A DNA stretch of 64,000 nucleotides from Nioella ostreopsis (GTDB lineage Bacteria; Pseudomonadota; Alphaproteobacteria; Rhodobacterales; Rhodobacteraceae), in the NCBI RefSeq assembly GCF_004000255.1, contig NZ_RCIQ01000005.1:124001-188000 (forward strand). Direction: 5' to 3'. Shown here piece after piece: positions 50,171 through 59,465 of this stretch. The notes beneath the pieces are model-generated. The model saw only the letters and a program-made list of their open reading frames with translations, was not told where the DNA came from and did no database searches. Numbering within the stretch: position 1 is the stretch's first letter; each line of letters begins with the position of its first letter. Position numbers and translations under genes: made by a program.

Positions 50171-51472
50171 ATGACGATTTCCTCCTCGCTCAATTCCGGG
50201 GTTGCCGGGCTCAACGTGAACGCCAGCCGCCTCGCCACGATTTCCGACAATATCGCGAATTCGGGCACCTACGGCTACAAGCGCGCCGTGACCAACTTCC
50301 AGTCGATGGTGATCTCTCAGGGCCATGGCAGCTATTCCGCTGGGGGCGTCCGGGTCATCACCGGGCGCATGATCGAACAGCGCGGCACGCTGATCACCAC
50401 CGACAACCCCACCGACCTGGCCATTGGCGGGCGCGGCATGCTGCCGGTCACCACGGCCGCTTCCCTGGAATCCCAGTCCGGCAATCAACCTGTGATGCTG
50501 GCCACCACCGGGTCCTTTCGCCCCGATGCCGATGGCGTGCTGCGCACGGAAACCGGGCTGGTTCTGCTTGGCTGGCCAGCCGATGGCGATGGCACCATCC
50601 CCACCTTCCCGCGCGACACCACGGACGGGCTGGAACCGGTGCGCGTCCATACCAACCAGTTCGCGGGCGATCCCACCACCCAGATGGAACTGACGCTGAA
50701 CCTGCCCGCCACCGCGACCGAGGCGGGCGCGTCGGGTGATACCGTTACCATGTCGACCGAGTATTTCGACAACCTCGGCACCTCCGAAGTGCTGGAGATC
50801 AATTTCACACCCACCGTCCCCGCCTCCGGATCTTCGAATGAATGGACCATGGAGATTCGCGATTCCGCATCTGGCGGGGCCGTGATCGGGGAATACACCC
50901 TGACTTTCGACGATGCGCGTGGCAGTGGCGGCAACCTTCTGTCCGTAACAGCCATCTCCGGCGGTGCCTATAACGCCACCGATGGCACGATCGAGGTCAA
51001 TGTGAATGGCGGCCCGATGGAGCTCGATATCGGCATCATCGGTGAACCCGGCGGTTTCACGCAACTGTCCGACAGTTTCTCGAACGCGCCCGTGGTCAAG
51101 GACGGCTCTCCGGTCGGCAACCTGTCGTCGGTGGAGGTCGATGGCGAAGGCATGGTCCACGCGATCTATGACAGTGGCTTTACCCGCGTGATCTATCAGG
51201 TGCCGCTGATTGACGTGCCCAACCCCAACGGGCTGATCGCCCTGTCGAACCAGGCCTATCAGATCTCGCCCGACAGCGGATCGTTCTTCCTGTGGGATGC
51301 GGGCGACGGGCCGACCGGTGACATCGTGGGCTTCTCTCGCGAGGAATCCACAACCGATGTCGCGGGCGAGTTGACCCAGCTGATCCAGACGCAGCGTGCC
51401 TATTCCTCCAACGCCAAGGTCATCCAGACGGTGGACGAGATGTTGCAGGAAACCACCAATATCAAGCGCTGA
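50171..51472 (+). CDS. flgE: Flagellar hook protein FlgE
   Basis: 433-residue hook protein. SSSLNSGVAGLNVNASRL and ISDNIANSGTYGYK form the conserved N-terminal rod/hook domain. The middle is a beta-rich variable region (residues about 140-330). The C-terminus has ELTQLIQTQRAYSSNAKVIQTVDEM. Exported by the flagellar type III system whose parts lie further right. First gene of flgE-flgK-flgL-flgI. Confidence 0.95.
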   Translation: MTISSSLNSGVAGLNVNASRLATISDNIANSGTYGYKRAVTNFQSMVISQGHGSYSAGGVRVITGRMIEQRGTLITTDNPTDLAIGGRGMLPVTTAASLESQSGNQPVMLATTGSFRPDADGVLRTETGLVLLGWPADGDGTIPTFPRDTTDGLEPVRVHTNQFAGDPTTQMELTLNLPATATEAGASGDTVTMSTEYFDNLGTSEVLEINFTPTVPASGSSNEWTMEIRDSASGGAVIGEYTLTFDDARGSGGNLLSVTAISGGAYNATDGTIEVNVNGGPMELDIGIIGEPGGFTQLSDSFSNAPVVKDGSPVGNLSSVEVDGEGMVHAIYDSGFTRVIYQVPLIDVPNPNGLIALSNQAYQISPDSGSFFLWDAGDGPTGDIVGFSREESTTDVAGELTQLIQTQRAYSSNAKVIQTVDEMLQETTNIKR

Positions 51473-51493
51473 TCCGGGCGCTGAGGCCAGGTC

Positions 51494-52948
51494 ATGACCA
51501 TTTCCAACGCCCTCTCTGCGGCCCTGACCGGGCTGACCGCGTCCAGCCGGGCGGCGTCGGTGGTGTCGGAAAACATCGCCAACGCCCGGACCGAAGGGTT
51601 CGGCGAGCGCAGCCTGACCCTCTCCTCCATCGCCCATGGTGCGGGGCGCGGGGTGCAGGTCGTGGGCGTCACCCGCAGCTCGGACCCGGTCATTCTTGGC
51701 GAACGCCGATCCACCGAGGCCGCGCAGGGCGAGGCAGAGACCCGCGCAGGCTACCTGCAACGGATCGAGACCCTGATCGGATTGCCGGGTGAGGGCGCCA
51801 GCCTGTCCGCCCGGTTCGATGCGTTCGAGACCAGCCTCGTGTCCGCCGCCAGCCGCCCCGACAGCCAGGCCCGGCTCGACTCCGTCCTGAACGCGGCGCA
51901 ACAACTGGCAAGCACGCTGAACAACATCTCGGACGGCATCCAGGAGATCCGCCAGCAGGCCGATGCGCTGATCGCCACCGAGATCACCCATCTCAATCGC
52001 ACGCTCAGCGCGATCCACGACCTGAACGGCACCATTCGAACATCCATCAGCCGGGGAGAGAACGCGCTCGGCCTTATCGACCGGCAACAGGCGCTTATCG
52101 ACGGCATCGCCGATCTCGTCCCGATCCGGGAGACCCGCAACGACGCGGGGATGGTCAGCCTCTACACCACCGACGGGCTGCCGCTGGTCGAGGGCCGCCC
52201 GGCAGAGTTCGGCTTTTCCGCCACGCCCGCGATCACGCCGCTAATGTCCCTGCAGAACAACGACCTGTCGGGCCTTACCGTGAATGGCCGTCCGATCAGC
52301 ACCTCGGGCAGCTACGCGTCGCTCTCCGGCGGGCGGCTGGCGGCCCTTTTTGCCGTCCGCGACGAGATCGCCCCCCAGGCACAGGCGCAGCTCGACGGGC
52401 TGGCGCTCGACCTGACCGCGCGGCTGGACAATCCCGGCCTTGATCCGACCCGGGCCGCAGCGGACCCTGGCCTTTTCAGCGACGACGGACTGCTGGCCTC
52501 TGCGACCTATGAAGACGGTCTCGCCGCGCGCATCACGGTAAACGCCGCCGTCGATCCCGACCGGGGCGGCGCGCTGTGGAGGCTGCGCGACGGGGTTGGC
52601 GCGACGAGTGAGGGCGCCCCCGGCGATCCCACGCTGCTGCAAGGCATCCTCGACGCGCTGCAGACCGAACGCCCGACCGCCTCCACGGCCTTCTCCTCCG
52701 CAAGCCGCAGCATGGCCGAGCTTGCCTCGGACATCCTGTCGCTCACCTCCATGGACCGGCAATTTGCTGATGCCAGGGCCGCCGAAACCTCGGGCAAGTT
52801 CACCGTGCTGCGAGAGGCGGAACTGTCGCGTGGGGTCGATGCCGACCGGCAGATGCAACGCCTGCTGGAGATCGAGAACGCCTATGCCGCCAATGCTCGG
52901 GTGATCTCGACCCTCGACGACATGCTCGACCGATTGCTGGGGCTGTAG
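51494..52948 (+). CDS. flgK: Flagellar hook-associated protein 1 FlgK
   Basis: 484-residue hook-filament junction protein. The N-terminal SNALSAALTGLTASSRAASVVSENIANA-type helix and the C-terminal EIENAYAANARVISTLDDMLDRL helix are the FlgK ends (quoted in parts). The body is Asp/Ala-rich. It follows flgE by 21 bp and precedes flgL by 2 bp, one transcript. Confidence 0.93.
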   Translation: MTISNALSAALTGLTASSRAASVVSENIANARTEGFGERSLTLSSIAHGAGRGVQVVGVTRSSDPVILGERRSTEAAQGEAETRAGYLQRIETLIGLPGEGASLSARFDAFETSLVSAASRPDSQARLDSVLNAAQQLASTLNNISDGIQEIRQQADALIATEITHLNRTLSAIHDLNGTIRTSISRGENALGLIDRQQALIDGIADLVPIRETRNDAGMVSLYTTDGLPLVEGRPAEFGFSATPAITPLMSLQNNDLSGLTVNGRPISTSGSYASLSGGRLAALFAVRDEIAPQAQAQLDGLALDLTARLDNPGLDPTRAAADPGLFSDDGLLASATYEDGLAARITVNAAVDPDRGGALWRLRDGVGATSEGAPGDPTLLQGILDALQTERPTASTAFSSASRSMAELASDILSLTSMDRQFADARAAETSGKFTVLREAELSRGVDADRQMQRLLEIENAYAANARVISTLDDMLDRLLGL

Positions 52949-52950
52949 CG

Positions 52951-53961
52951 ATGAGCATCATTTCCACGGGCGATCTGGCCCGCAGTTTTCACCTCCGTCA
53001 TCATCACCATCAGGTCAAGACCGACCTCTCACGGCTGACGCAAGAACTGGCCAGTGGGCAGCACGCCGATACGGGCAGGGCACTTGGCGGGGATTTTTCA
53101 GCGCTTTCGGGGATAGAACGCGGGTTGCGCATGGTTGCCGCCTATCGCAACGCCGCAGCCGAGGCCGCGCTGATGACCTCCGCCGTGCAATCGGCATTGG
53201 AGGCTTTGCAGGGCAACCTGTCTGACATGGCCCCGGCGCTTTTGTCGGCCACCGGCACCGATACCCTGCAACAGATGGAACTGATGGCCGCCAGCGCCCC
53301 CGACCGGCTGAGCGCCATGATCGGCTCGCTCAACCAGACGGTCGCGGGCCGGGCGCTGTTTTCCGGTGCGAATACCGATCAGGATGCGCTGATCCCGGTG
53401 GAAGACCTGCTAACCGCGCTGGAACCGCTGGCTACCGGTGCCACGGATGCGGCGGACCTGATCACGACGCTGGACAGCTGGTTCATGGATCCGGGTGGCG
53501 GGTTCGAAACGCTGGCCTATCAGGGCAGCCCCGATCCCGCGCCGGGCTTCACCGTGGCCGAGGGGGAGACGATCCAGAACCCCATTTCAGCGCTCGATCC
53601 CGGTGTTCGGCGCGGGCTGATGGGGATGGCGCTGGCCACTCTGGTCTCCAATGAAACGGGCAGTTTCAGCGATGACGAAAGACGCCAGTTGCTGGAACGC
53701 GCTGCGCTCGACATGGCGTCGGGCAACGATGGTGTGACCGATCTGCGCGCTCGTGTGGGCCATGTGGAAGGCCGGATCGAGGCCGCAGAGCTGCGCGGCG
53801 ATACCACCCGCGGTCTACTGGAGCTGGAACGCAGCCGCCTGACCGGTGCCGATCCCTACACCACCGCCACCGAATTGCAGGAGGCAGAGACCCGGCTCGA
53901 AGCGCTCTACCTGCTGACCACCCGCCTGTCCCGCCTCAACCTGACGGAGTACCTCCGATGA
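52951..53961 (+). CDS. flgL: Flagellar hook-associated protein 3 FlgL
   Basis: 336-residue second junction protein, related to flagellin. The flagellin-like N-terminus contains KTDLSRLTQELASGQHADTG and the C-terminus LQEAETRLEALYLLTTRLSRLNL. Its stop overlaps the flgI ATG by 4 nt. An N-terminal HHHHQ run is unusual but in frame with the family start. Confidence 0.9.
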   Translation: MSIISTGDLARSFHLRHHHHQVKTDLSRLTQELASGQHADTGRALGGDFSALSGIERGLRMVAAYRNAAAEAALMTSAVQSALEALQGNLSDMAPALLSATGTDTLQQMELMAASAPDRLSAMIGSLNQTVAGRALFSGANTDQDALIPVEDLLTALEPLATGATDAADLITTLDSWFMDPGGGFETLAYQGSPDPAPGFTVAEGETIQNPISALDPGVRRGLMGMALATLVSNETGSFSDDERRQLLERAALDMASGNDGVTDLRARVGHVEGRIEAAELRGDTTRGLLELERSRLTGADPYTTATELQEAETRLEALYLLTTRLSRLNLTEYLR

Positions 53962-55058
53962 TCCGCATTCTGTTTACCCTTATCCTGGTTCTCGCTCCCC
54001 TACTGGCTCAGGCCACCCCCATCCGCATCAAGGACCTGGTGGAATTCGACGGGGTGCGCGGCAACGATCTGATCGGCTACGGGCTGGTCGTGGGACTGAA
54101 CGGAACCGGCGACGGCATCCGCAACTCGCCCTTTACCGAAGAGATCATGACCAACATCCTCGAACGGCTTGGCGTCAATATCTCGGGCGAGCAGTTCCGC
54201 CCTCAAAACGTGGCGGCGGTGATCGTCACGGCCACGCTCCCCCCGTTTTCGCGGGCCGGGTCGCAGATTGACATCAACGTGTCCGCCATTGGCGATGCCG
54301 ACAGCCTGATGGGCGGCACGCTGGTGATGACCCCCCTGACCGCGGCCGACGGGGAAATCTACGCCGTGGCGCAAGGCACCGTCATCGCGGGCGGGGCTGT
54401 CGCTGAAGGCGATGCGGCCAGCGTGACAGAGGGTGTGCCGACCGCCGGAACCGTCCCCTCCGGCGCGCGGATCGAACGCGAGGTGGATTTCGAGCTGTCG
54501 AGCCTCGAGACGATCCGCCTGGCCCTCCGCTCCCCCGATTTCACCACCGCCGCGCGGATCGAGGGCGTGATCAACACCGCCTATGGCCGCCCGGTGGCGG
54601 TGATGCTCGATTCCGGCACCGTCGCGCTGGACCTTGCGGCCACGCGCGAGCCGTCCGCCGCCCATGCCATGTTCCGCATCGAAAACCTGCTGGTGGAGCC
54701 CGAAAGCCGCGCCCGCGTGGTAGTCGATCAACGCTCTGGCACCATTGTGATGGGGGAAGATGTGCGCATCTCTCACGTCGCCGTGGCGCAGGGCAACCTG
54801 ACTCTGCGCATCCAGGAAACCCCGATTGCCGTGCAACCGAACCCCTTTGCAGAGGGGGAAACCGTCGTCGTGCCCCGCACCCAGGCCGATATCGAGGAAG
54901 AGCCCGGCACCGGTCTAGCAGAGGTTTCGGGTGGCGCATCCCTGTCGGAAGTCATCGCCGGTCTGAACGCGCTTGGTGTCTCGCCGGGCGACATGATCGA
55001 CATCCTGAACGCGATCAACGCAGCAGGTGCCCTGCATGCGGAACTGGTTGTCAGATAA
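53958..55058 (+). CDS. flgI: Flagellar P-ring protein FlgI
   Basis: 366-residue periplasmic P-ring protein. A signal peptide ends at about AQATPIR. IKDLVEFDGVRGNDLIGYGLVVGL and GTGDGIRNSPFTEE are diagnostic, as are RVVVDQRSGTIVMGEDVRIS and the terminal NAINAAGALHAELVVR. Last gene of the plus-strand hook operon; it converges on the fliF-fliP operon. Confidence 0.96.
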   Translation: MIRILFTLILVLAPLLAQATPIRIKDLVEFDGVRGNDLIGYGLVVGLNGTGDGIRNSPFTEEIMTNILERLGVNISGEQFRPQNVAAVIVTATLPPFSRAGSQIDINVSAIGDADSLMGGTLVMTPLTAADGEIYAVAQGTVIAGGAVAEGDAASVTEGVPTAGTVPSGARIEREVDFELSSLETIRLALRSPDFTTAARIEGVINTAYGRPVAVMLDSGTVALDLAATREPSAAHAMFRIENLLVEPESRARVVVDQRSGTIVMGEDVRISHVAVAQGNLTLRIQETPIAVQPNPFAEGETVVVPRTQADIEEEPGTGLAEVSGGASLSEVIAGLNALGVSPGDMIDILNAINAAGALHAELVVR

Positions 55059-55069
55059 CGGCAGCCAGG

Positions 55070-55516
55070 TCAGCCACGCAGATAGCGGATTGTCGCGCGC
55101 GCAACCGGTCCCGGCAAGGCGTGCAGCGCCTGCAACTGAAGGCCCCTGGGTTGATTCCGAAGCACCATGGCAATGACCGCCGGATGCTCTTTTTCCAGCG
55201 CCGCCTCATCCAGATGATCGGCAATGCGTGCAGTCAGGGGGGGCATTCGCATAGCCGGGCTTGGCGGCGGCGTCACTATCCAGGACGGGTCTTCCTCGAA
55301 CAGACCCAGTTTGCGAAACCGCTCCAGCAATGCGAGGCGATCGGCCTCTCCTCTGGCGTTTGCCTGCGTTCCCAGCCCGTCCACCTCTGTCGCCAGACCA
55401 GCCTTGCGCAACCGCTCCACTCCGGAGGGGCCAAAAAGGTCCAGCAGGACGCGCGCCTTGCGGGCAAAGCTTTCATCGCGGAGAGGGGCGGACTCGGATT
55501 GGGCCGGGTTGGGCAT
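55070..55516 (-). CDS. Small flagellar-locus protein with FliG-like segment
   Basis: 148 residues, no signal or membrane segment. The last 50 residues (AALEKEHPAVIAMVLRNQPR … LPGPVARATIRYLRG) resemble the middle domain of FliG, which carries the EHPQ motif, but the C-terminal torque-generating domain is absent. The first 90 residues are helical and charged (KARVLLDLFGPSGVERLRKAG). It follows fliP on the same strand. It could be a truncated switch protein or a specialised regulator; full-length FliG must be encoded elsewhere. ATG at 55516 is used. Confidence 0.65.
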   Translation of the reverse strand: MPNPAQSESAPLRDESFARKARVLLDLFGPSGVERLRKAGLATEVDGLGTQANARGEADRLALLERFRKLGLFEEDPSWIVTPPPSPAMRMPPLTARIADHLDEAALEKEHPAVIAMVLRNQPRGLQLQALHALPGPVARATIRYLRG

Positions 55517-55527
55517 GGAATTCTCCT

Positions 55528-56256
55528 TCAGAAATAGCTGCGCACAAGGGCGCCCGTCACCAGTGCCCATCCATCCGCCACCACGAAGAAGGCCAGCTTG
55601 AAAGGCAGCGATACGATTGCGGGCGGGACCATCATCATCCCCATCGACATCAGGATCGCGGCCACGACGAGGTCGATAATCAGAAACGGCAGGAACACGA
55701 GAAACCCGATCTGAAAGGCGCGTTCCACCTCGCTCAGCATGAAGGAGGGGATCAGGACCGATGCACCCGGGTCATCGCCCTCGGGGATCTCGCGCAGGGA
55801 GGACAGGCTTTGCAGGGTCTCGGGGTCCACGCGCAGCATCATGAAACTGCGAAACGGCTCATAGGCGCGGGCCATGCCGTCCATCAGCTCCAGCTGACCG
55901 TCCATCACGGGGCCGATCCCGGCCTGATAGGCGGCCTCGAACGTGGGGGCCATGACGAAATAGGTCAGAAAGAGCGCAAGGCTGACGATCAGCATATTTG
56001 GCGGCGATTGCTGCAACCCGATAGCCTGCCGCAGGATCGACAGGACGGTCACCACGAAGGGAAAGCAGGTGATCATCACCGCAAGGCCGGGCGCGAGGCT
56101 GAGCACCGTGACCAGTGCAATGATCTGCAACGTGCGCGCGGTCAGCGTGTCGGCATCGCCCATGTCGATGGTTATGTCCTGGGCCGCCGCGGGGACGGCC
56201 AGCAAAACCGCAAGGATCCCGGCCAGCAACAGCCGTCGGCGCAAGGGCTCAGCCAT
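55528..56256 (-). CDS. fliP: Flagellar export gate protein FliP
   Basis: 242-residue inner-membrane export gate component. Signal-like segment at residues 8-25. Conserved FliP text: LSLAPGLAVMITCFPFVVTVLS, RQAIGLQQSPPNMLIV and FMLSEVERAFQIGFLVFLPFLIIDLVVA (in parts). The start ATGGCTGA overlaps the fliN stop by 8 nt. FliQ and FliR are expected beyond the window or elsewhere. Confidence 0.95.
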   Translation of the reverse strand: MAEPLRRRLLLAGILAVLLAVPAAAQDITIDMGDADTLTARTLQIIALVTVLSLAPGLAVMITCFPFVVTVLSILRQAIGLQQSPPNMLIVSLALFLTYFVMAPTFEAAYQAGIGPVMDGQLELMDGMARAYEPFRSFMMLRVDPETLQSLSSLREIPEGDDPGASVLIPSFMLSEVERAFQIGFLVFLPFLIIDLVVAAILMSMGMMMVPPAIVSLPFKLAFFVVADGWALVTGALVRSYF

Positions 56257-56536
56257 TGCCGCCATCGACCAGTTCGGTGATGCGCACGCCAAGCCCGCCA
56301 TCCTCCGCTTCGACCAGTTCGCCGCAGGCAACAAGCCGGTCGCCAATGAACAGCTCTACCGGGTCCTCGATGCGGCGATCCAGCGGCAGCACATCCTCTT
56401 GTCCGAGCGCCAGAAGTTCGCAGATCGACGGCCGCGCACGACCGACCGTAACCCGGACTTCGACCGGTACGCTGCGCAGCTTGCCGGACAGGCCGGAGCC
56501 CTGAAGGCCCGGGTCCTGGGGGGCAGCATCAGCCAT
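56249..56536 (-). CDS. fliN: Flagellar motor switch protein FliN
   Basis: 95-residue C-ring protein. SVPVEVRVTVGRARPSICELLALGQEDVLPLDR contains the SpoA domain core, and VELFIGDRLVACGELVEAEDG closes it. Overlaps fliH-like and fliP genes by 8 nt at each end (ATGGCTGA both times), which suggests tight translational coupling. Confidence 0.93.
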   Translation of the reverse strand: MADAAPQDPGLQGSGLSGKLRSVPVEVRVTVGRARPSICELLALGQEDVLPLDRRIEDPVELFIGDRLVACGELVEAEDGGLGVRITELVDGGNG

Positions 56537-57131
56537 GGCGACGCTCCTGTTCGGGGGTGGGGGACATGGTGAAATCACGAATTGCCTTGGTCATGCTGGA
56601 CAGCAGGTCCGTGAGGTCGATTTCCTTGATTTCACTTGCAAAATGCAGCGTCACCCGCCCGTCGGGATATGCGGGTTCAGGGATGATCTGCAGCTCCGTT
56701 TCCATGTATTTTTCCGCCAGCCAGTCGAGCTGTTTGCAGGTTGCGGGCGCCGCTTGCAGCCGGCAGTTGCCCGTCCCGGTTGCGGCGATCATCGCGTCGA
56801 TCTGATCGGACACGCGCGGCAGCACGGCATCGGCGGCCAGCTTCGGCAGAAAGCTGGACAGGATCGAGGTCATCAGTCCGGACATGCCCTGTAAAACCTC
56901 CGCGCGCGCTTCTTCGTAGGTGAACCGCAGATCGGTCAGGTTGCGTTCCAGATCGGCGGCGATCCTGTGGTCGGAGGCCGCTGTTTCGGAATTGGCATCG
57001 TCCCAGCCGGATTTGTACCCGGCCTCGTAGGCGTCCAACCGGATGGATTCCGCATCTGCATCCGACAGTGTGGCATCGCTCATGCGGGGGGAGGCCGTGA
57101 AATCCTCTAGCGACAGGGCGTGATATGTCAT
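56529..57131 (-). CDS. fliH: FliH-like flagellar assembly protein
   Basis: 200-residue cytoplasmic protein between fliN and fliF. The N-terminal half is helical with a Glu/Asp-rich coiled coil (DAYEAGYKSGWDDAN, then LERNLTDLRFTYEEARAEVLQG), and the C-terminal half resembles the FliH/HrpE regulatory domain. FliH controls the FliI export ATPase. Sequence conservation is weak, so position supports the call. Its ATG overlaps the fliF stop (4 nt). Confidence 0.7.
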   Translation of the reverse strand: MTYHALSLEDFTASPRMSDATLSDADAESIRLDAYEAGYKSGWDDANSETAASDHRIAADLERNLTDLRFTYEEARAEVLQGMSGLMTSILSSFLPKLAADAVLPRVSDQIDAMIAATGTGNCRLQAAPATCKQLDWLAEKYMETELQIIPEPAYPDGRVTLHFASEIKEIDLTDLLSSMTKAIRDFTMSPTPEQERRHG

Positions 57132-58792
57132 GTCAGTTCCTCATCTTCTTCCATCCACGAGCGCAGAATCTGAACCGTCTCCTCTTCCCGCTCCTCGATC
57201 AGACGGCGCAGGCGCGCGACCGGGTCGGAGGCCTCTTCCATCGCAAGCACCTCAGGTGAGGGGAGCGTGTCGGGCGCGTCGCCCTCTGTTCCATTGGTGA
57301 GGGCCGCTGCATCAACATCCAGGTTTTCGTCCATGGGTCGGGTGGCGGGATCTGCCGGCGGCAGGATGCCGGGGGTGGACCGGGCTGCGGCGGCTTGAAG
57401 CCTGACCCCGGGCAACCCCGCCAATGGTGGCAGCCCCGCCATTTCCGGCGCCGTCCGCATCGCCGGGCGCACGACGCCGAAGGCCACGGCCAGCGCCACC
57501 CCGACAAGGGCAGCCAGTTGCAGGAGCCGCATCGGGTCCAGCCGGGAAAGCAGTGAGGCGCCGCTGTCTTCTGTGCCCAGAACCTCGCCCTGCGGCTCGA
57601 ATACCATGGATTGCAAGGTCACCACGTCACCGCGCGCCTCATCGTAGCCCACGGCGGATTGCACAAGGTCGCGCAGCGATTGCAGTTCTGCCGCGTCGCG
57701 CGGTTGCTGCTGCACCAGGCCATCGGGCCCCACGACCGGTACTGCGTTGACCAATACCGCCACCGTGATCCGCCGCACCGTTCCCGGCCCGCTTTCGGTT
57801 TCGCGCTGCGTTTCGGAAATGTCGTAGGTTACCCTCTCGCGGGTTTCGCTGGTCTGAGCCGATGACCCGCCGCCACCTGCCGCAGCATCGCCTTCAGGCA
57901 GGTTCGAGGCGACGGTCACGGCGGCGTCCCCGGCATCGCGCGAGGTGTTGGCGCTTTCCTCTGAATCCGTACCGATCACCACGCGGCTGTCGGGGTCGAT
58001 GATCCGTTCGAACACCGTCTGGCGGGCGGTTTCCAGTTCCACACTGACCTCCACCACGGCGTTTCCGGGGCCGACACGGGCATTCAGCAGACGTTCCACA
58101 TTGCGGCGCAGGGTTTCTGACAGGGCATTGCTGTCACCCGCCTGGGATTGCGCATCGTCATTGGCCAGAACCCGGCCGGTATCCGAATCGATGATTGTCA
58201 CGTTTTCCGGCAGCAGCCCCGGCACGGCAGAGGCCACCAGATAGCGCAGCGCCTGCGCGTGGCCCGACGAGATGCCCCCTGAAACCGGCTGGATGCTGAC
58301 CGAAGCGGACGGGTCACGCGCCGGGGCGAAGGGATCGCTGGTCGGGGCGGCCAGGTGCACGCGGGCCGATCGAATGCGCGGGCTGGCGGCGATGGTGCGA
58401 GCCAGCTCTCCCTCTTTCGCGCGCCAATAGGCGGCGTCGAACATCTGCGAGGTGGTGCCGAAACCGGACAGCGAATCAAGGAGTTCATATCCCGCGGCCC
58501 CAAGCGCCGGCAGGCCCTCTCCCGCAAGGCTCATGCGCAGGGCATCGCGTTCGGTTTCGTCCACATGGATCGAATCGCCGCGCACCTGATAGGCGATTCC
58601 GCGCGCCTCCAACGCAGTTATCACCTCTCCCGCAGCAGAGGGATCGAGCCCGGAATAGAGCAGCGCAAAGCTTGGCGCACCGGCCATCCGGGTCAGCAAA
58701 AACAGGATCGTGACCAGCCCTGCAAGCCCCCCGATCAGCACCCCACGCCGACGGGCATCCATCGCGCCCCATAGATCAAAGAGCTGCTGCAC
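57128..58792 (-). CDS. fliF: Flagellar M-ring protein FliF
   Basis: 554-residue MS-ring protein. Two transmembrane segments, near residues 17-36 and 430-450, bracket a periplasmic portion with ALLYSGLDPSAAGEVITALEARGI, VHLAAP and ASVSIQP. The cytoplasmic C-terminus (PVARLRRLIEEREEE … SWMEEDEELT) binds FliG. First gene of fliF-fliH-fliN-fliP and divergent from fliL across a 124-bp region with a CtrA-like box. Confidence 0.96.
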   Translation of the reverse strand: MQQLFDLWGAMDARRRGVLIGGLAGLVTILFLLTRMAGAPSFALLYSGLDPSAAGEVITALEARGIAYQVRGDSIHVDETERDALRMSLAGEGLPALGAAGYELLDSLSGFGTTSQMFDAAYWRAKEGELARTIAASPRIRSARVHLAAPTSDPFAPARDPSASVSIQPVSGGISSGHAQALRYLVASAVPGLLPENVTIIDSDTGRVLANDDAQSQAGDSNALSETLRRNVERLLNARVGPGNAVVEVSVELETARQTVFERIIDPDSRVVIGTDSEESANTSRDAGDAAVTVASNLPEGDAAAGGGGSSAQTSETRERVTYDISETQRETESGPGTVRRITVAVLVNAVPVVGPDGLVQQQPRDAAELQSLRDLVQSAVGYDEARGDVVTLQSMVFEPQGEVLGTEDSGASLLSRLDPMRLLQLAALVGVALAVAFGVVRPAMRTAPEMAGLPPLAGLPGVRLQAAAARSTPGILPPADPATRPMDENLDVDAAALTNGTEGDAPDTLPSPEVLAMEEASDPVARLRRLIEEREEETVQILRSWMEEDEELT

Positions 58793-58850
58793 CTGTGTTT
58801 TCTCCTTCTGGTCGTTCTGACCTGTCAGGGTCGATCAAAGCGCAGCTCGC

Positions 58851-58865
58851 TTAAGATTTGGTTAG
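58851..58865. promoter_or_regulatory. CtrA-like box in the fliF-fliL divergent region
   Basis: TTAA-N7-TTAG (one mismatch to consensus), 58 bp from fliF and 52 bp from fliL starts. It could serve either or both operons. Confidence 0.5.
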
Positions 58866-58916
58866 TGCTGTTCGGTTTATGTTCCTCCTGTCCCAAGACG
58901 GCATGAGGTACAGAAC

Positions 58917-59465
58917 GTGGCCAGCGACGACCCGGAAACCGAAGACGCGCCCAAGAAGAAAAAGGGCCTGCTGCTGCCGCTTCTGGTGGGGCTCGTACTG
59001 GCCGGTGCCGGTGGCGCAGGTGGTTACTGGGCGGTGACCAGCGGGCCGCTCGCCTCTGACGGCACCAGCGATTCGGACCATGCAGCGGCGGAAGATGGCA
59101 GCCATGGCGATGAGGATGAGGAAGGTGACGACAGCCCGTCGGAACGCCCGCGGCCAGAGCTGGATCATGTGGCTTTCGTTCCACTGGATCAGTTGGTGGT
59201 CAATATCGGGTCCGACACCAATCAGCGCCACCTGCTGTTCGAAGCCGAACTTGAAGTCGCCCCCGACGACACCGAGGAAGTGACCCATCTGATGCCCCGC
59301 GTCATGGACGTGATGAACAGCTATCTGCGCGTGCTCGACATGCAGGAGCTGAGCGACCCGCGCACCTTGGTGCGTATACGCGCGCAGCTTCTACGCCGCA
59401 TTCAGATCGTGACCGGCGATGTGCTGGTCCGCGACCTTCTCGTAACCCAATTCGTGGTGAACTGA
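58917..59465 (+). CDS. fliL: Flagellar basal body-associated protein FliL
   Basis: 182-residue single-pass membrane protein from a GTG start. The transmembrane helix (about residues 18-40) follows a basic KKKKG patch; an acidic linker then leads to the periplasmic FliL domain (HVAFVPLDQLVVNIGSDTNQRHL … LVTQFVVN). FliL surrounds the stator. The next gene starts immediately after its stop. Confidence 0.92.
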   Translation: MASDDPETEDAPKKKKGLLLPLLVGLVLAGAGGAGGYWAVTSGPLASDGTSDSDHAAAEDGSHGDEDEEGDDSPSERPRPELDHVAFVPLDQLVVNIGSDTNQRHLLFEAELEVAPDDTEEVTHLMPRVMDVMNSYLRVLDMQELSDPRTLVRIRAQLLRRIQIVTGDVLVRDLLVTQFVVN

